A stretch of 64,000 nt of DNA from Myxococcota bacterium (GTDB lineage Bacteria; Myxococcota_A; Bradymonadia; UBA7976; UBA1532). The DNA lies in the NCBI GenBank assembly GCA_963169045.1, contig CAUJDF010000069.1, forward strand, positions 141,846 to 205,845, given 5' to 3'. Position 1 is the stretch's first letter. Every line of letters starts with the position of its first letter. Shown here in pieces: positions 53,911 through 62,099 of this stretch. The translations under genes were made by a program, and so were the position numbers. Below the pieces are notes generated by a model that saw only the letters and a list, made by a program, of their open reading frames with translations, was not told the origin of the DNA and did no database searches.

Positions 53911-56421
53911 TCAGGGGCCCTCGTCGTCGGCCCGCGGCGCCTCCGCCGCGCCCTGGAGCCGCGCGGCGACGTCGTCGCGGCCGATGGATTTCGCATACTC
54001 CGCGGCGCGCCGCGCGCGCTCGGGGCGCGGATCGCGCTCGTGGGCCTGGCGCCACGCCTGGAGCGCCTGCTCCGGGCGCCCCAGCTTCGCCTCCACCTCG
54101 GCCCGCACCGTCAGCGTGTTCGCCGCGGCGAGGTCGTCGAGCGCGACGAGCGGCCAGAGCTTGTCGAGCAGCCGCCGCGCGCCTTCGGCGTCCCCCAGCA
54201 GCAGGTGCACGTTCGCCACGCGGTGCAGGACCTTCACGTCGCGCTCGCCGGCCGCCTCGGCCGCGGCGAGCGCCGCCCGCGCCGTCGCCGCGTCGCCCGC
54301 CCGCGCCGCCACCGTGGCCAGCATCACCTGCCCGAGGCCGGCCTGCCCGCCCGCGATGAGCAGGCGCGCGCTCTCCTCGACGCACGGCATGTCGCCCAGC
54401 CGCTCGCAGGCCCGCGCGAGCACCGCCCGGGCCTCCACGTCGGACGGATCGGCCTCGAGCGCCAGCGCCATCGTCGCCCGCGCCCGCTCCGGTCCGGGAC
54501 CGCGCAGCAGCGCCTCGCCGAGCGCGCCGCGGGCGCGGTTCGTCTCCGGGACGGCGCCGAGCAGCAGCGCCGGCGTCGGGAAGCGCCGGGCGACCTCGTG
54601 CACGAGCCGCCCCAGCCGCCAGGGCTGCGCCGCGAGCGCGAGCCGGTACTCGGTGGCGGCCTGCGCGCCGTGGCCCGCCGCCGCCAGCACGCGGGCCGCC
54701 AGCAGGTGCGCGTCGCCGCCCCGCGGGAAGAGGAACAGCGACCGGTTCACCCACCGCATGACCGTCGGCACGTCGGCGGACCGCGTCGCCGCGAGGCGGG
54801 CCGCCACGGTCAGCGGCAGCAGGTGGTCGGCGGGGTGCTCGGCCACGAGCGCCGGCGCGGCGGCGAGCGGATCGCCGGCGTCGCGCACCGCCCGCACCGC
54901 GTCGTCCGGGTGGCGGTCCATGGCGGTGGGACCGCGCCACGCGAGCAGCCCCGCGAGCGCGATGGCGCCGCCGGCGGCGCCCCAGGCCAGCGACGCCCGG
55001 CGCGGCCGGCGCTTCGGGTCGCGCTGCGCCGCGCGCCCCAGGCACAGACCGAAGCCGGCGGCGATCGGCAGCGACAGGCCGGCCGTCTCGAACCCGAAGT
55101 CCACGAGTTGCTGCAGGCCGACGGCCCCGAGGCCGGCGACGATGCCCCAGTGGGCGGGGTGCGTCGTGCGCCCGACGGCGCTCACGCACGTCACCCAGCC
55201 GACGACGCCCGCGATCAGGGCGAGCAGGCCGCCGGCGACGCCCCACTCGGTGAAGAGCTGCAGGACGATGTTCTCGGCGTGGGAGACCGTGCCCTGGACC
55301 TGGATCTCCTGGTACTGCGGGTACACGACGCCGAACGTGCCGCGGCCGCTGCCGACGGCCCAGAAGTCGCGCAGATAGTCGCGGGTGGCGTACCACGCGA
55401 CGACCTTCTGCTCCTGGCCGGGGTCCTCCCAGTGGGTGCGCTGCCAGTCGGGGAGCAGCAGCAGCGCCAGCGCGAGGCCCACGCCGCCGACGACCAGCGC
55501 CACGCGCGAGGCCAGGCGGGCGCGGGCGCGCACGGTGTCGCCGTGATCCTCGTCGCCCGGCGCGTGGGCCAGCGCCGCGAACGCCACGAGGCCGATCACG
55601 AGCGCCACGTGGCCGCCGCGGGACCCCGTCAGGAAGCAGCCGGCGGCGGAGAGCGTGAGGGCGCCGGCGGCGATGCGTCGCGTGCGGTCGTCGCTCGAGC
55701 CCGTGAACAGGCCGAGCGCGACGAGCGCCCCGAGCGCGAGGTAACCGGCGCCGGCGTTGGCGTTGACGAAGGTCGAGAACCAGCCCGTCAGGCGCGCGAT
55801 GTCGCGGGCCTCGTAGGCGCCGAAGATGCGGTCGAAGCCGAACGCCCAGTGCACGAAGCCGATGAGCGCCACGAGCCCGGCGCCGTAGGCCAGCGCGCGC
55901 TCCACGAGGCGACCGTCGCGGCGTGCGAGGTTCGCGGCCAGCAGGGCGACGGCGGCGAACGCGGCCTGGTGGAAGGTGGCGACCCAGGTGGACGGCGGGT
56001 CGAGCGAGAGCGGCCGCCAGGCTTCGGGCCCGTAGAGGCCCAGATCGCCGAGGCCGTACGTCAGGACTTCGTGGGCCCGCGGCGACAGAAATTCGACGAC
56101 CGCGGGCGGCAGGGGCACGAGCTGGAGGAGGCCGAGCGCGACGAGGGCGATCGGCCCCCAGAGAGGCCACGGCACGCGCAGGCCGCCGTCGGCGAGGCGC
56201 GACCAGGCGCTCACGGCGAGGAGCACGAGGGCGGCGCCGGCGAGGACGAGCTGGACGCCCCACCGCGCGCCGCCCACGGCGAGCGGCGCGGCGACGAGCA
56301 GCAGCGCGAGGCCCAGCGCGGCAGCGCGCCCGACGGGGCCGGCCGCGTCGGCGCCGAGCGTCCTCACGCCGCGGCCCCGCGCCTTGGGCGGCGCGCCCGC
56401 CGTGTCGCCCATCCTCGACAT
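53911..56421 (-). CDS. O-antigen ligase/polymerase-family protein with TPR tail
   Basis: An 836-residue membrane protein. Residues about 30-470 contain about twelve transmembrane helices with O-antigen ligase (Wzy_C) landmarks: STFVNANAGAGYLALGALVALGLF, FLTGSRGGHVALVIGL, then GSGRGTFGVVYPQYQ and SHAENIVLQLFTEWG. The C-terminal third is soluble and TPR-like (GQAGLGQVMLATVAARAGDAATARAAL; LGDAEGARRLLDKL). Candidate roles are polymerase or ligase of the same polysaccharide, or glycosylation of a protein. A second polymerase-like protein is the fusion gene at 47030. Confidence 0.83.
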   Translation of the reverse strand: MSRMGDTAGAPPKARGRGVRTLGADAAGPVGRAAALGLALLLVAAPLAVGGARWGVQLVLAGAALVLLAVSAWSRLADGGLRVPWPLWGPIALVALGLLQLVPLPPAVVEFLSPRAHEVLTYGLGDLGLYGPEAWRPLSLDPPSTWVATFHQAAFAAVALLAANLARRDGRLVERALAYGAGLVALIGFVHWAFGFDRIFGAYEARDIARLTGWFSTFVNANAGAGYLALGALVALGLFTGSSDDRTRRIAAGALTLSAAGCFLTGSRGGHVALVIGLVAFAALAHAPGDEDHGDTVRARARLASRVALVVGGVGLALALLLLPDWQRTHWEDPGQEQKVVAWYATRDYLRDFWAVGSGRGTFGVVYPQYQEIQVQGTVSHAENIVLQLFTEWGVAGGLLALIAGVVGWVTCVSAVGRTTHPAHWGIVAGLGAVGLQQLVDFGFETAGLSLPIAAGFGLCLGRAAQRDPKRRPRRASLAWGAAGGAIALAGLLAWRGPTAMDRHPDDAVRAVRDAGDPLAAAPALVAEHPADHLLPLTVAARLAATRSADVPTVMRWVNRSLFLFPRGGDAHLLAARVLAAAGHGAQAATEYRLALAAQPWRLGRLVHEVARRFPTPALLLGAVPETNRARGALGEALLRGPGPERARATMALALEADPSDVEARAVLARACERLGDMPCVEESARLLIAGGQAGLGQVMLATVAARAGDAATARAALAAAEAAGERDVKVLHRVANVHLLLGDAEGARRLLDKLWPLVALDDLAAANTLTVRAEVEAKLGRPEQALQAWRQAHERDPRPERARRAAEYAKSIGRDDVAARLQGAAEAPRADDEGP

Positions 56422-56569
56422 CTGCCGTCGAATCGCCGCGCCTCCGGGCCGGACCGTTTCCCGAGTGTCTTCGGCGAGGGCCGGGTGGCGCTTGACCCGG
56501 TCGCGTCCGACGCTCCCAGGAAACGACCCCGCGGCGTGCCCGGATATCGCGGCGAACGCGCCTGCGGCA

Positions 56570-57070
56570 TCAGCCGCGCGTCTCGAGGATCAGGTCGCGG
56601 GGGAGCGGGAACCACGCCTGGGCGCGGGCGCGCAGCTCGGTGGAGACGCTGTCCTCGAAGGCGCAGACCTCGACGCGCACCCCGCGCGGGGCGAGGTGGT
56701 CGACGAGCTCGACGAAGTCGCCGTCGCCGCTGACGAGCGACACGACGTCGACGCGATCGGCGAGGGCGGCGGCGGTCAGGGCGATGCCCACGTCCCAGTC
56801 GCCGCGCGTGCTGCCGTCGACGCGGCGCTTGAGCGTCTTGACCCGGGTCTCGTAGCCGACCGCCTGCAGCGCGTCGAGGAACGGCGTGATGTCGACGTCC
56901 TCGGTGCGCACCACGAAGGCGATGGCGCGCACCAGGTGGCGGCCCCGGCTCGCGAACTCGAGCAGCCGGCGGTAGTCGAGGCGCCCGCCGTAGAGGCTCT
57001 TGGCGCTGTGGTACATGTTGGCGGTGTCGACCAGGAGGGCGACCCGCTGCCCGTGATAGGGGGTCGTCAT
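56570..57070 (-). CDS. NYN-domain (LabA/DUF88-like) PIN-fold protein
   Basis: A 166-residue protein of the NYN family, putative RNases of the PIN fold. VALLVDTANMYHSAKSLYGG (about residues 11-30) gives the first acidic residue, and DWDVGIALTAAALADRVDVVSLVSGDGDFVELVDHL (about 92-130) gives the others; these Asp residues would bind Mg2+. ATG 57070 overlaps the stop of the histidine kinase gene (ATGA), ending a five-gene operon. Target RNA unknown. Confidence 0.85.
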   Translation of the reverse strand: MTTPYHGQRVALLVDTANMYHSAKSLYGGRLDYRRLLEFASRGRHLVRAIAFVVRTEDVDITPFLDALQAVGYETRVKTLKRRVDGSTRGDWDVGIALTAAALADRVDVVSLVSGDGDFVELVDHLAPRGVRVEVCAFEDSVSTELRARAQAWFPLPRDLILETRG

Positions 57071-58542
57071 GGCGGCGAGGGTAGACGAACCTGCGGCCCG
57101 CTCGCCAGACCGGCGGCCGGGAGGCGGATCTCGAACGCCGCGCCGCCCTCGGGCGCCTCGCCCACGTGGATGTCGCCGCCGTGGTCGAGCACGATCTTCT
57201 TCACGATGGCGAGGCCGAGGCCCGTCCCTTCGGCGCGGCCCGTGACGTAGGGTTCGAAGATGCGCTCGCGATCGGCGGCCGGCACCCCGGGACCGTCGTC
57301 GCGCACCGCGAGGCGCGCGCCGCCGCCGGGCTCCGCGGCGACGGCCAGGACGACCCGCGTCGCGCCCTTCGCCTGCGAGGCGTTCTGCACGAGGTTCGTC
57401 AGCGCCTGCCGCAACAGGCCGCGATCGAAGGGGACGACGAGCGGCGCGTCGGGGACGTCCGCGGTCAGCCCCGCGATCTCCGGGTGCGCGGCGACGAGGT
57501 CGCGCGCGAGGGCGCCCACGTCGGCCGGCTGGGGGTCGACCGCGGGCAACTGCGCGAATTCACTGAAGGTCTGGACGAGTCGGCGCAGCGTCTCCACCTC
57601 CTCCTCGACGATCTCGCGCGCGGTGTCGAGCTGCCTCCGGAACGGGCCGTCGTCGCCCCGGTAGCGGCTGTGCACCTGCTGCACCGCCAGCAGGATGGGG
57701 GTGAGCGGGTTCTTGATCTCATGGGCGAGGCGCCGCGCGATGCCCTGCCACGCCGAGACCTGCGAGAGGTACTGCACGCGGGCCTGGCTCTCGACGAGGC
57801 GGTCGGCCATCTGGTTGAAGGCGCGCGAGAGGTCGGCGATGGCGTCGTGGCCCTCGGGCTGCACACGTGTGCGCAGGTGCCCGGCGGCGACGTCGTTCAT
57901 CGCGACGCGCAGGCGGCGGATGCGGCGCGTGGTGCGGCGTCCGATGTACAGGGCGATGAGGGAGGCGGCGAGGACGGCGGTGGCCAGCGTGCCGACGAAG
58001 CTGCGGCCGAGGATGCGCGCCTGATTCTCGCGGTCCGCCTGCAGTTGGCCGAACGGCTGGATGACCTCCGTCTCCATGTGCCGGAAGCGCTCGATCACCT
58101 CGGCCTCGAGGCCGAAGCGGTAGCGCAGGGCGCCGCCGCCGGGGAGGGGCACGTCGACGGCGTCGGCGAGCCAGCCGGGCGCCGCGTCCCGCGGGGAGGC
58201 CACGTGGAGCGGCGGGTCGCCGGGCAGGGTGATCGACAGGACGCGCGGCTTCGCCACCGCCTCGTCGAGGAGCGCGGTCAGCGCAGCGCGGTCGGCGGTC
58301 GCGAGCTCGGGCCGCAGGGCGAGCGCGCGCGCCTCGGCGTGCTGGCGGGCCTTCTCGGCGCGCACGTACTCGCCGAACACGTCGACCGCGTCCCCGAGCG
58401 CGCGCGCCGTCGCCGGGTTGAGCGCCACCTCGAGCGTGCGCGAGATCAGCGCCTCGGCGAGCACGAACCCGACGACCAGCGGCACCCCGGCCACGAGGAC
58501 GAGCACCGCCAGCAGCTTGAGCTCGAGGCGACCCACGCTCAC
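57067..58542 (-). CDS. NtrY-like sensor histidine kinase
   Basis: A 491-residue membrane histidine kinase: transmembrane helices at about 8-28 and 165-188 flank a periplasmic region, followed by HAMP (RRTTRRIRRLRVAMNDVAAGH), a HisKA domain with His274 in HEIKNPLTPI, and HATPase N box (NLVQNASQA), G1 (DDGPGVP) and GTGLGLAIVKKI. The HEIKNPLTPI H-box is typical of the NtrY group, which works with sigma-54 activators; no response regulator is next to it. GTG 58542 overlaps the stop of the DUF4390 gene; GTG 58536 is an alternative. Confidence 0.9.
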   Translation of the reverse strand: MSVGRLELKLLAVLVLVAGVPLVVGFVLAEALISRTLEVALNPATARALGDAVDVFGEYVRAEKARQHAEARALALRPELATADRAALTALLDEAVAKPRVLSITLPGDPPLHVASPRDAAPGWLADAVDVPLPGGGALRYRFGLEAEVIERFRHMETEVIQPFGQLQADRENQARILGRSFVGTLATAVLAASLIALYIGRRTTRRIRRLRVAMNDVAAGHLRTRVQPEGHDAIADLSRAFNQMADRLVESQARVQYLSQVSAWQGIARRLAHEIKNPLTPILLAVQQVHSRYRGDDGPFRRQLDTAREIVEEEVETLRRLVQTFSEFAQLPAVDPQPADVGALARDLVAAHPEIAGLTADVPDAPLVVPFDRGLLRQALTNLVQNASQAKGATRVVLAVAAEPGGGARLAVRDDGPGVPAADRERIFEPYVTGRAEGTGLGLAIVKKIVLDHGGDIHVGEAPEGGAAFEIRLPAAGLASGPQVRLPSPP

Positions 58543-59165
58543 TCCGCCTTGTGGTACTGCAGCCGGTCGGCGCGGAACGGGTGCCCCGCGACGCGCAGGA
58601 CACGCTCGGCCGAGCCGGGCCGCAGGTTGTCGAAGAGCCGCACGAACGAGCCGAAGAGCGTCCGGCTGACGGGGTCGAGGCGCGGGCCGCCGCCGGGCTC
58701 CGCCAGCCAGCGGCGCATCTGGGCCTGCTGGTCCAGGGTCAGCGGGTTGACCTCGAGCACCGCGCGCACCTCGTAGATCGTCTCGTCCACCGCGATGCCC
58801 CAGCCGACCGGCTCCGCGCGCAGGTTCGCGAACTCGTTGGCGAATTCGTCGATCGACGCGTAGCGGCGCGCGGACGTGCCGCCCGGCGTCTCGAGCTCGA
58901 CCTGCAGGGCCTCGTCCCAGAGCTCCCAGCGGGCGCGGGCGCGGCGCAGGCTGAGGCCGCGGATGGCGCCGCCGTCGTGCTCCCGCAGCTCGAGGCGCAG
59001 CGAGAGCGTGGTCGTCAGGCCGCTCGTGAGGCGGCGCGCCTCGCGCTCGTCGAGCAGGCCGCGCAGGTCGGCGGTGACGCGCAGCGTGTCGCCCTCGCGC
59101 TCCACCCACAGCCAGGGCTGCCCCGCCGGCGCGGCGAGCAGCGCGACGAGCAGCACCGGGATCAC
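58539..59165 (-). CDS. DUF4390 protein
   Basis: A 208-residue protein with a short signal peptide (MIPVLLVALLAAPAGQ) and a beta-rich DUF4390 domain (VTADLRGLLDEREARRLTSGLTTTLSLRLELREHD; YEVRAVLEVNPLTLDQQAQMRRWLAEP). DUF4390 genes lie beside NtrY-like kinases in many proteobacteria, as here, which suggests a periplasmic input to the sensor. GTG 59165 overlaps the stop of the Omp85-like gene (GTGA). Confidence 0.85.
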   Translation of the reverse strand: MIPVLLVALLAAPAGQPWLWVEREGDTLRVTADLRGLLDEREARRLTSGLTTTLSLRLELREHDGGAIRGLSLRRARARWELWDEALQVELETPGGTSARRYASIDEFANEFANLRAEPVGWGIAVDETIYEVRAVLEVNPLTLDQQAQMRRWLAEPGGGPRLDPVSRTLFGSFVRLFDNLRPGSAERVLRVAGHPFRADRLQYHKAE

Positions 59166-60568
59166 GGCCCCACCACCAGCAGGAGCGTGCCGACCGACAG
59201 CCCGAAGACGCCGATCTCGGTCTGGATGCGCAGGCCGGCGTCGAGCGCGGCGTCGAAGGGGAGCGGCCGCTCGCCGAAGTCGGGCGGATCGCCGGGGCTG
59301 CCGAGCGCGAGCAGCGCGCCGCCGACGAAGAGATCGACCGGGTACGGATCGTCGGGCGGGCCGAGCGGCACGGCGTACTCGACGCCGAGACGCCCGGCGA
59401 GCGCCTCGTAGCGCTGCCGGTCCAGCCCCTGCCCCGGCAGCAGGTGGGGGCCGCGACGGCGCGCGAAGTTCACGCCGAGGACGCGCGATGGGATGTACGG
59501 ATGCAGGTCGCCGACGAAGAAGCGCTCGAAGAACGGCGCGTCCCCGACCACCACGCCGGCCAGCGCGTCGAGCCGGAGGCTGTGCCGCAGCCAGGGGCGG
59601 AAGTGCTGCTGCACGCCGCCCTGCAGGCCGAAGTAGGCGTAGTCGCCGCCGCCGGTGCGGCCGAGCAGCTCGGCGCGCAGGCCGCGCGTCGGGCGCACGG
59701 GGTCGTCGCGGCGGTCGAAGGTCAGGCCGCCGGCCAGCTCGATCAGCAGCGAGCCGCCGTCATCGAGGCGGAAGTCGAACGGGCGCGGCGTCCCGTCGGC
59801 CTCGATCTGCGTCGCCCGCCGGGGCAGGTCGGCGTGGATCCCCTCGACCCGCAAGCGGAAGTCGGCGCGGCTGACCCCGTCGAGGTCGAACGTGAGGCCG
59901 ACGTCGCCGCCGGCGCGCCGGTACGGGACGCGGAGGTCGTCGACGGGGCGGCCGCCCAGGCGCTGGCCCGCGGGCCCGACGAACGGCTCCTCGCCGTCGA
60001 CGAAGAGCGCGCCGAAGCGCAGGTGCGCTCCGGGGAGCGGCGCCCGCGGGACGGCGACGCCGAGGCGCGCGCCGGTCTGCGCGCCGCTGCTGACCACCCC
60101 CGCGGAGAGCCCGAAGCCGAAGCCGAACGGGTCGAGGTCCGAGACCTCGGCGCCGCCCCACAGGCGCGTCGGCCGCGCCGAGCCGAGGTACAGCGCGTCG
60201 AGGCCGAAGGTGGTCCGCTCCTCGACCTCGAAGACGACGCGGACGCGGCCGCGCCGCGAGCCGCGTTCGAGGCGCGCCTCGGCGGTCCGGACGAGCCCCG
60301 AGCCGAGCAGGTCGAGGCGGGCGCGTTCGATCGCCGCCTCGTCGACGGGCGTCCCGACGTCCAGATCGACGCGCGCGCGCAGCTGCGGGCGGTGGTCGGC
60401 GCGGGCGCCGCGCACCTCGATCTCTTCGACGATCGGCGCTTCCTGCGCCTGCCCCCGCGAGACCCACAGCGCCGCGAAGAGCACGACGATCGGGAAGACC
60501 CGTGCCCGTGCACGTGCTCGGCCGCTCGGGGACGAGCGCGAGCACGGGGCCGTCGGCGACTCGTTCAG
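59162..60568 (-). CDS. BamA/TamA-family outer-membrane protein, apparent CTG start
   Basis: A protein with a signal peptide (RARARVFPIVVLFAALWVSRGQA), one POTRA-like domain (VEEIEVRGARADHRPQLRARVDLDVGTPVDEAAIERARLDLLGSGLVRTAEARLE) and a barrel of the Omp85 superfamily; the RGxR/GPR-like strand and GLSVGTLLLVVG end are compatible. It is far shorter than BamA and has a single POTRA, closer to TamA-like or patatin-linked members. No ATG, GTG or TTG precedes the signal core in frame; CTG 60568 overlaps the pepA stop as CTGA and gives a well-formed signal. An internal GTG would truncate the signal. Confidence 0.8.
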   Translation of the reverse strand: MNESPTAPCSRSSPSGRARARARVFPIVVLFAALWVSRGQAQEAPIVEEIEVRGARADHRPQLRARVDLDVGTPVDEAAIERARLDLLGSGLVRTAEARLERGSRRGRVRVVFEVEERTTFGLDALYLGSARPTRLWGGAEVSDLDPFGFGFGLSAGVVSSGAQTGARLGVAVPRAPLPGAHLRFGALFVDGEEPFVGPAGQRLGGRPVDDLRVPYRRAGGDVGLTFDLDGVSRADFRLRVEGIHADLPRRATQIEADGTPRPFDFRLDDGGSLLIELAGGLTFDRRDDPVRPTRGLRAELLGRTGGGDYAYFGLQGGVQQHFRPWLRHSLRLDALAGVVVGDAPFFERFFVGDLHPYIPSRVLGVNFARRRGPHLLPGQGLDRQRYEALAGRLGVEYAVPLGPPDDPYPVDLFVGGALLALGSPGDPPDFGERPLPFDAALDAGLRIQTEIGVFGLSVGTLLLVVGP

Positions 60569-62028
60569 CGGCTTGCGGCGCGCTCGATCAGGCGCCACAG
60601 GGTGAGGACGCCGTAGCCGGTGCCGCCGGCCCGGATGTGGCCGTCGGTCTTGTCGGCCGTCGCCGGGCCGGCGATGTCGAGGTGCGCCCACGGCGTGTCG
60701 CCGACGAACTCCTTGAGGAAGAGCGCGCCGGTGATCGCGCCGCCGTACGGGCCGCCGAGGTTCTTGATGTCGGCGCGCTGGCTCTTGATCGACGGCGCCA
60801 GCTTGGGGTCGAGCGGGAGTCGCCACAGACGCTCGCCCGCCTCGCGCGCCGAGGCCAGCAGCTCCTCGGCCACCGCCTCGTCGTCGGTGAACAGGCCGGC
60901 GTAGTGCTCGCCGAGCGCGACCATGCAGGCGCCGGTCAACGTCGCGAGGTCGACGATCAGCTTCGGCTGCAGCTGCTTCGCGTAGTGCAGGCAGTCGGCG
61001 AGGACGATGCGGCCCTCGGCGTCGGTGTTGAGCACCTCCACCGTCTTGCCCGAGTACATCTCGAGGATGTCGCTCGGCCGGTAGGACTTGCCGTCGGGCA
61101 TGTTCTCGCACGAGCCGACGATGCCGTGGACGGTCACGCCCGGCCGCAGCGCGGCGACGATCTTCATCGCGCCGAGCACGGCCGCGGCGCCGGCCATGTC
61201 GATGTGCATGTTCTCCATCGACTTGGCGGGCTTGATGCTCAGGCCGCCGCTGTCGAAGGTGAGGCCCTTGCCGACGATGACGATGCCGCCCTCGGCCGCG
61301 GCGCCCTCGGGCTGCCAGGTCAGGTGGATGAGGCGCGGCGCCTCTTCGGCCCCGGCGCTGACGGCCAGGATGCCGCCCATGCCGCGGGCCTCCATCTCGT
61401 CGGGGCCGAGCACGGTGAGGCCCAGGTCGGCGCCGGAGGCGATCTCGCCGGCGACGGCGGCGAGCCGCGACGGCGTGCACACGTTCGGCGGCTCGTTGAC
61501 GAGCGTGCGCGCGAGGTTGATCGCGCCGGCGATCGTCGCCGCCCGGTCGAGCGCCGCGTCGCCCGCTCCGAGCAGATCGAAGCGCGTCACGCGGGCCGGC
61601 GGGTCGTCGGGATCGGCCTTCTTGTGCTGGTCGAAGCGGTAGGCGCCGAGGAGCGCGCCTTCCGCGATCAGGCGCGCGTCGGCGCCCTCGGGGACGACGA
61701 AGCCCACCTCGTCGAGGCGCTGCCCGAGGGCGGCATCGACGGCCTGGGCGCCGGCGTCGCGCAGGGTGCCGGGAGCGACCTTGGCGCGATCGCCGAGGCC
61801 GACGAGCAGCACGCGGGTGGCCGGCAGGCGGCCGAGCGTGTCGAGCGAGACGCTCTGCCCGGGCTTGCCGGTGAACTTGAGACGCGCGGCGGTGCGGCCG
61901 AGCGCGCCGTCGAGCGCGGCGTCGATCGCGGCCTCGGCCGCCGAGGGGGCTTCGCCGGCGTGGCGGGCGACGGCGAGCAGGCCGCCGGCAAAGGCGGTCG
62001 GTCCGGCCGTCGAGGGGGCGAGCTTCAT
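60565..62028 (-). CDS. pepA: leucyl aminopeptidase, M17 family
   Basis: A 487-residue cytosolic di-metal aminopeptidase. The M17 signature NTDAEGRIVLAD is at about residues 333-344, with metal ligands in GKGLTFDSGGLSIK (Lys and Asp) and MENMHIDMAGAAAVLGAM. ATG 62028 follows AGGAGA; a TTG just upstream is possible. It leads the operon with the Omp85-like gene, overlapping it by four bases. Related PepA proteins can also bind DNA; nothing here indicates that. Confidence 0.93.
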   Translation of the reverse strand: MKLAPSTAGPTAFAGGLLAVARHAGEAPSAAEAAIDAALDGALGRTAARLKFTGKPGQSVSLDTLGRLPATRVLLVGLGDRAKVAPGTLRDAGAQAVDAALGQRLDEVGFVVPEGADARLIAEGALLGAYRFDQHKKADPDDPPARVTRFDLLGAGDAALDRAATIAGAINLARTLVNEPPNVCTPSRLAAVAGEIASGADLGLTVLGPDEMEARGMGGILAVSAGAEEAPRLIHLTWQPEGAAAEGGIVIVGKGLTFDSGGLSIKPAKSMENMHIDMAGAAAVLGAMKIVAALRPGVTVHGIVGSCENMPDGKSYRPSDILEMYSGKTVEVLNTDAEGRIVLADCLHYAKQLQPKLIVDLATLTGACMVALGEHYAGLFTDDEAVAEELLASAREAGERLWRLPLDPKLAPSIKSQRADIKNLGGPYGGAITGALFLKEFVGDTPWAHLDIAGPATADKTDGHIRAGGTGYGVLTLWRLIERAASR

Positions 62029-62099
62029 CAACGTTCTCCTGACGTATCGGATACGATGAGACGCGGTAACCTAGCATTCCGCGCGCGGCGAGGGAAACG

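Noticed and set aside
32544..56421. Exosortase/PEP-CTERM-type exopolysaccharide locus
   Set aside because: AsnB, epimerase and Wzc are shared with such loci, but no EpsH/XrtA exosortase or PEP-CTERM protein is present.
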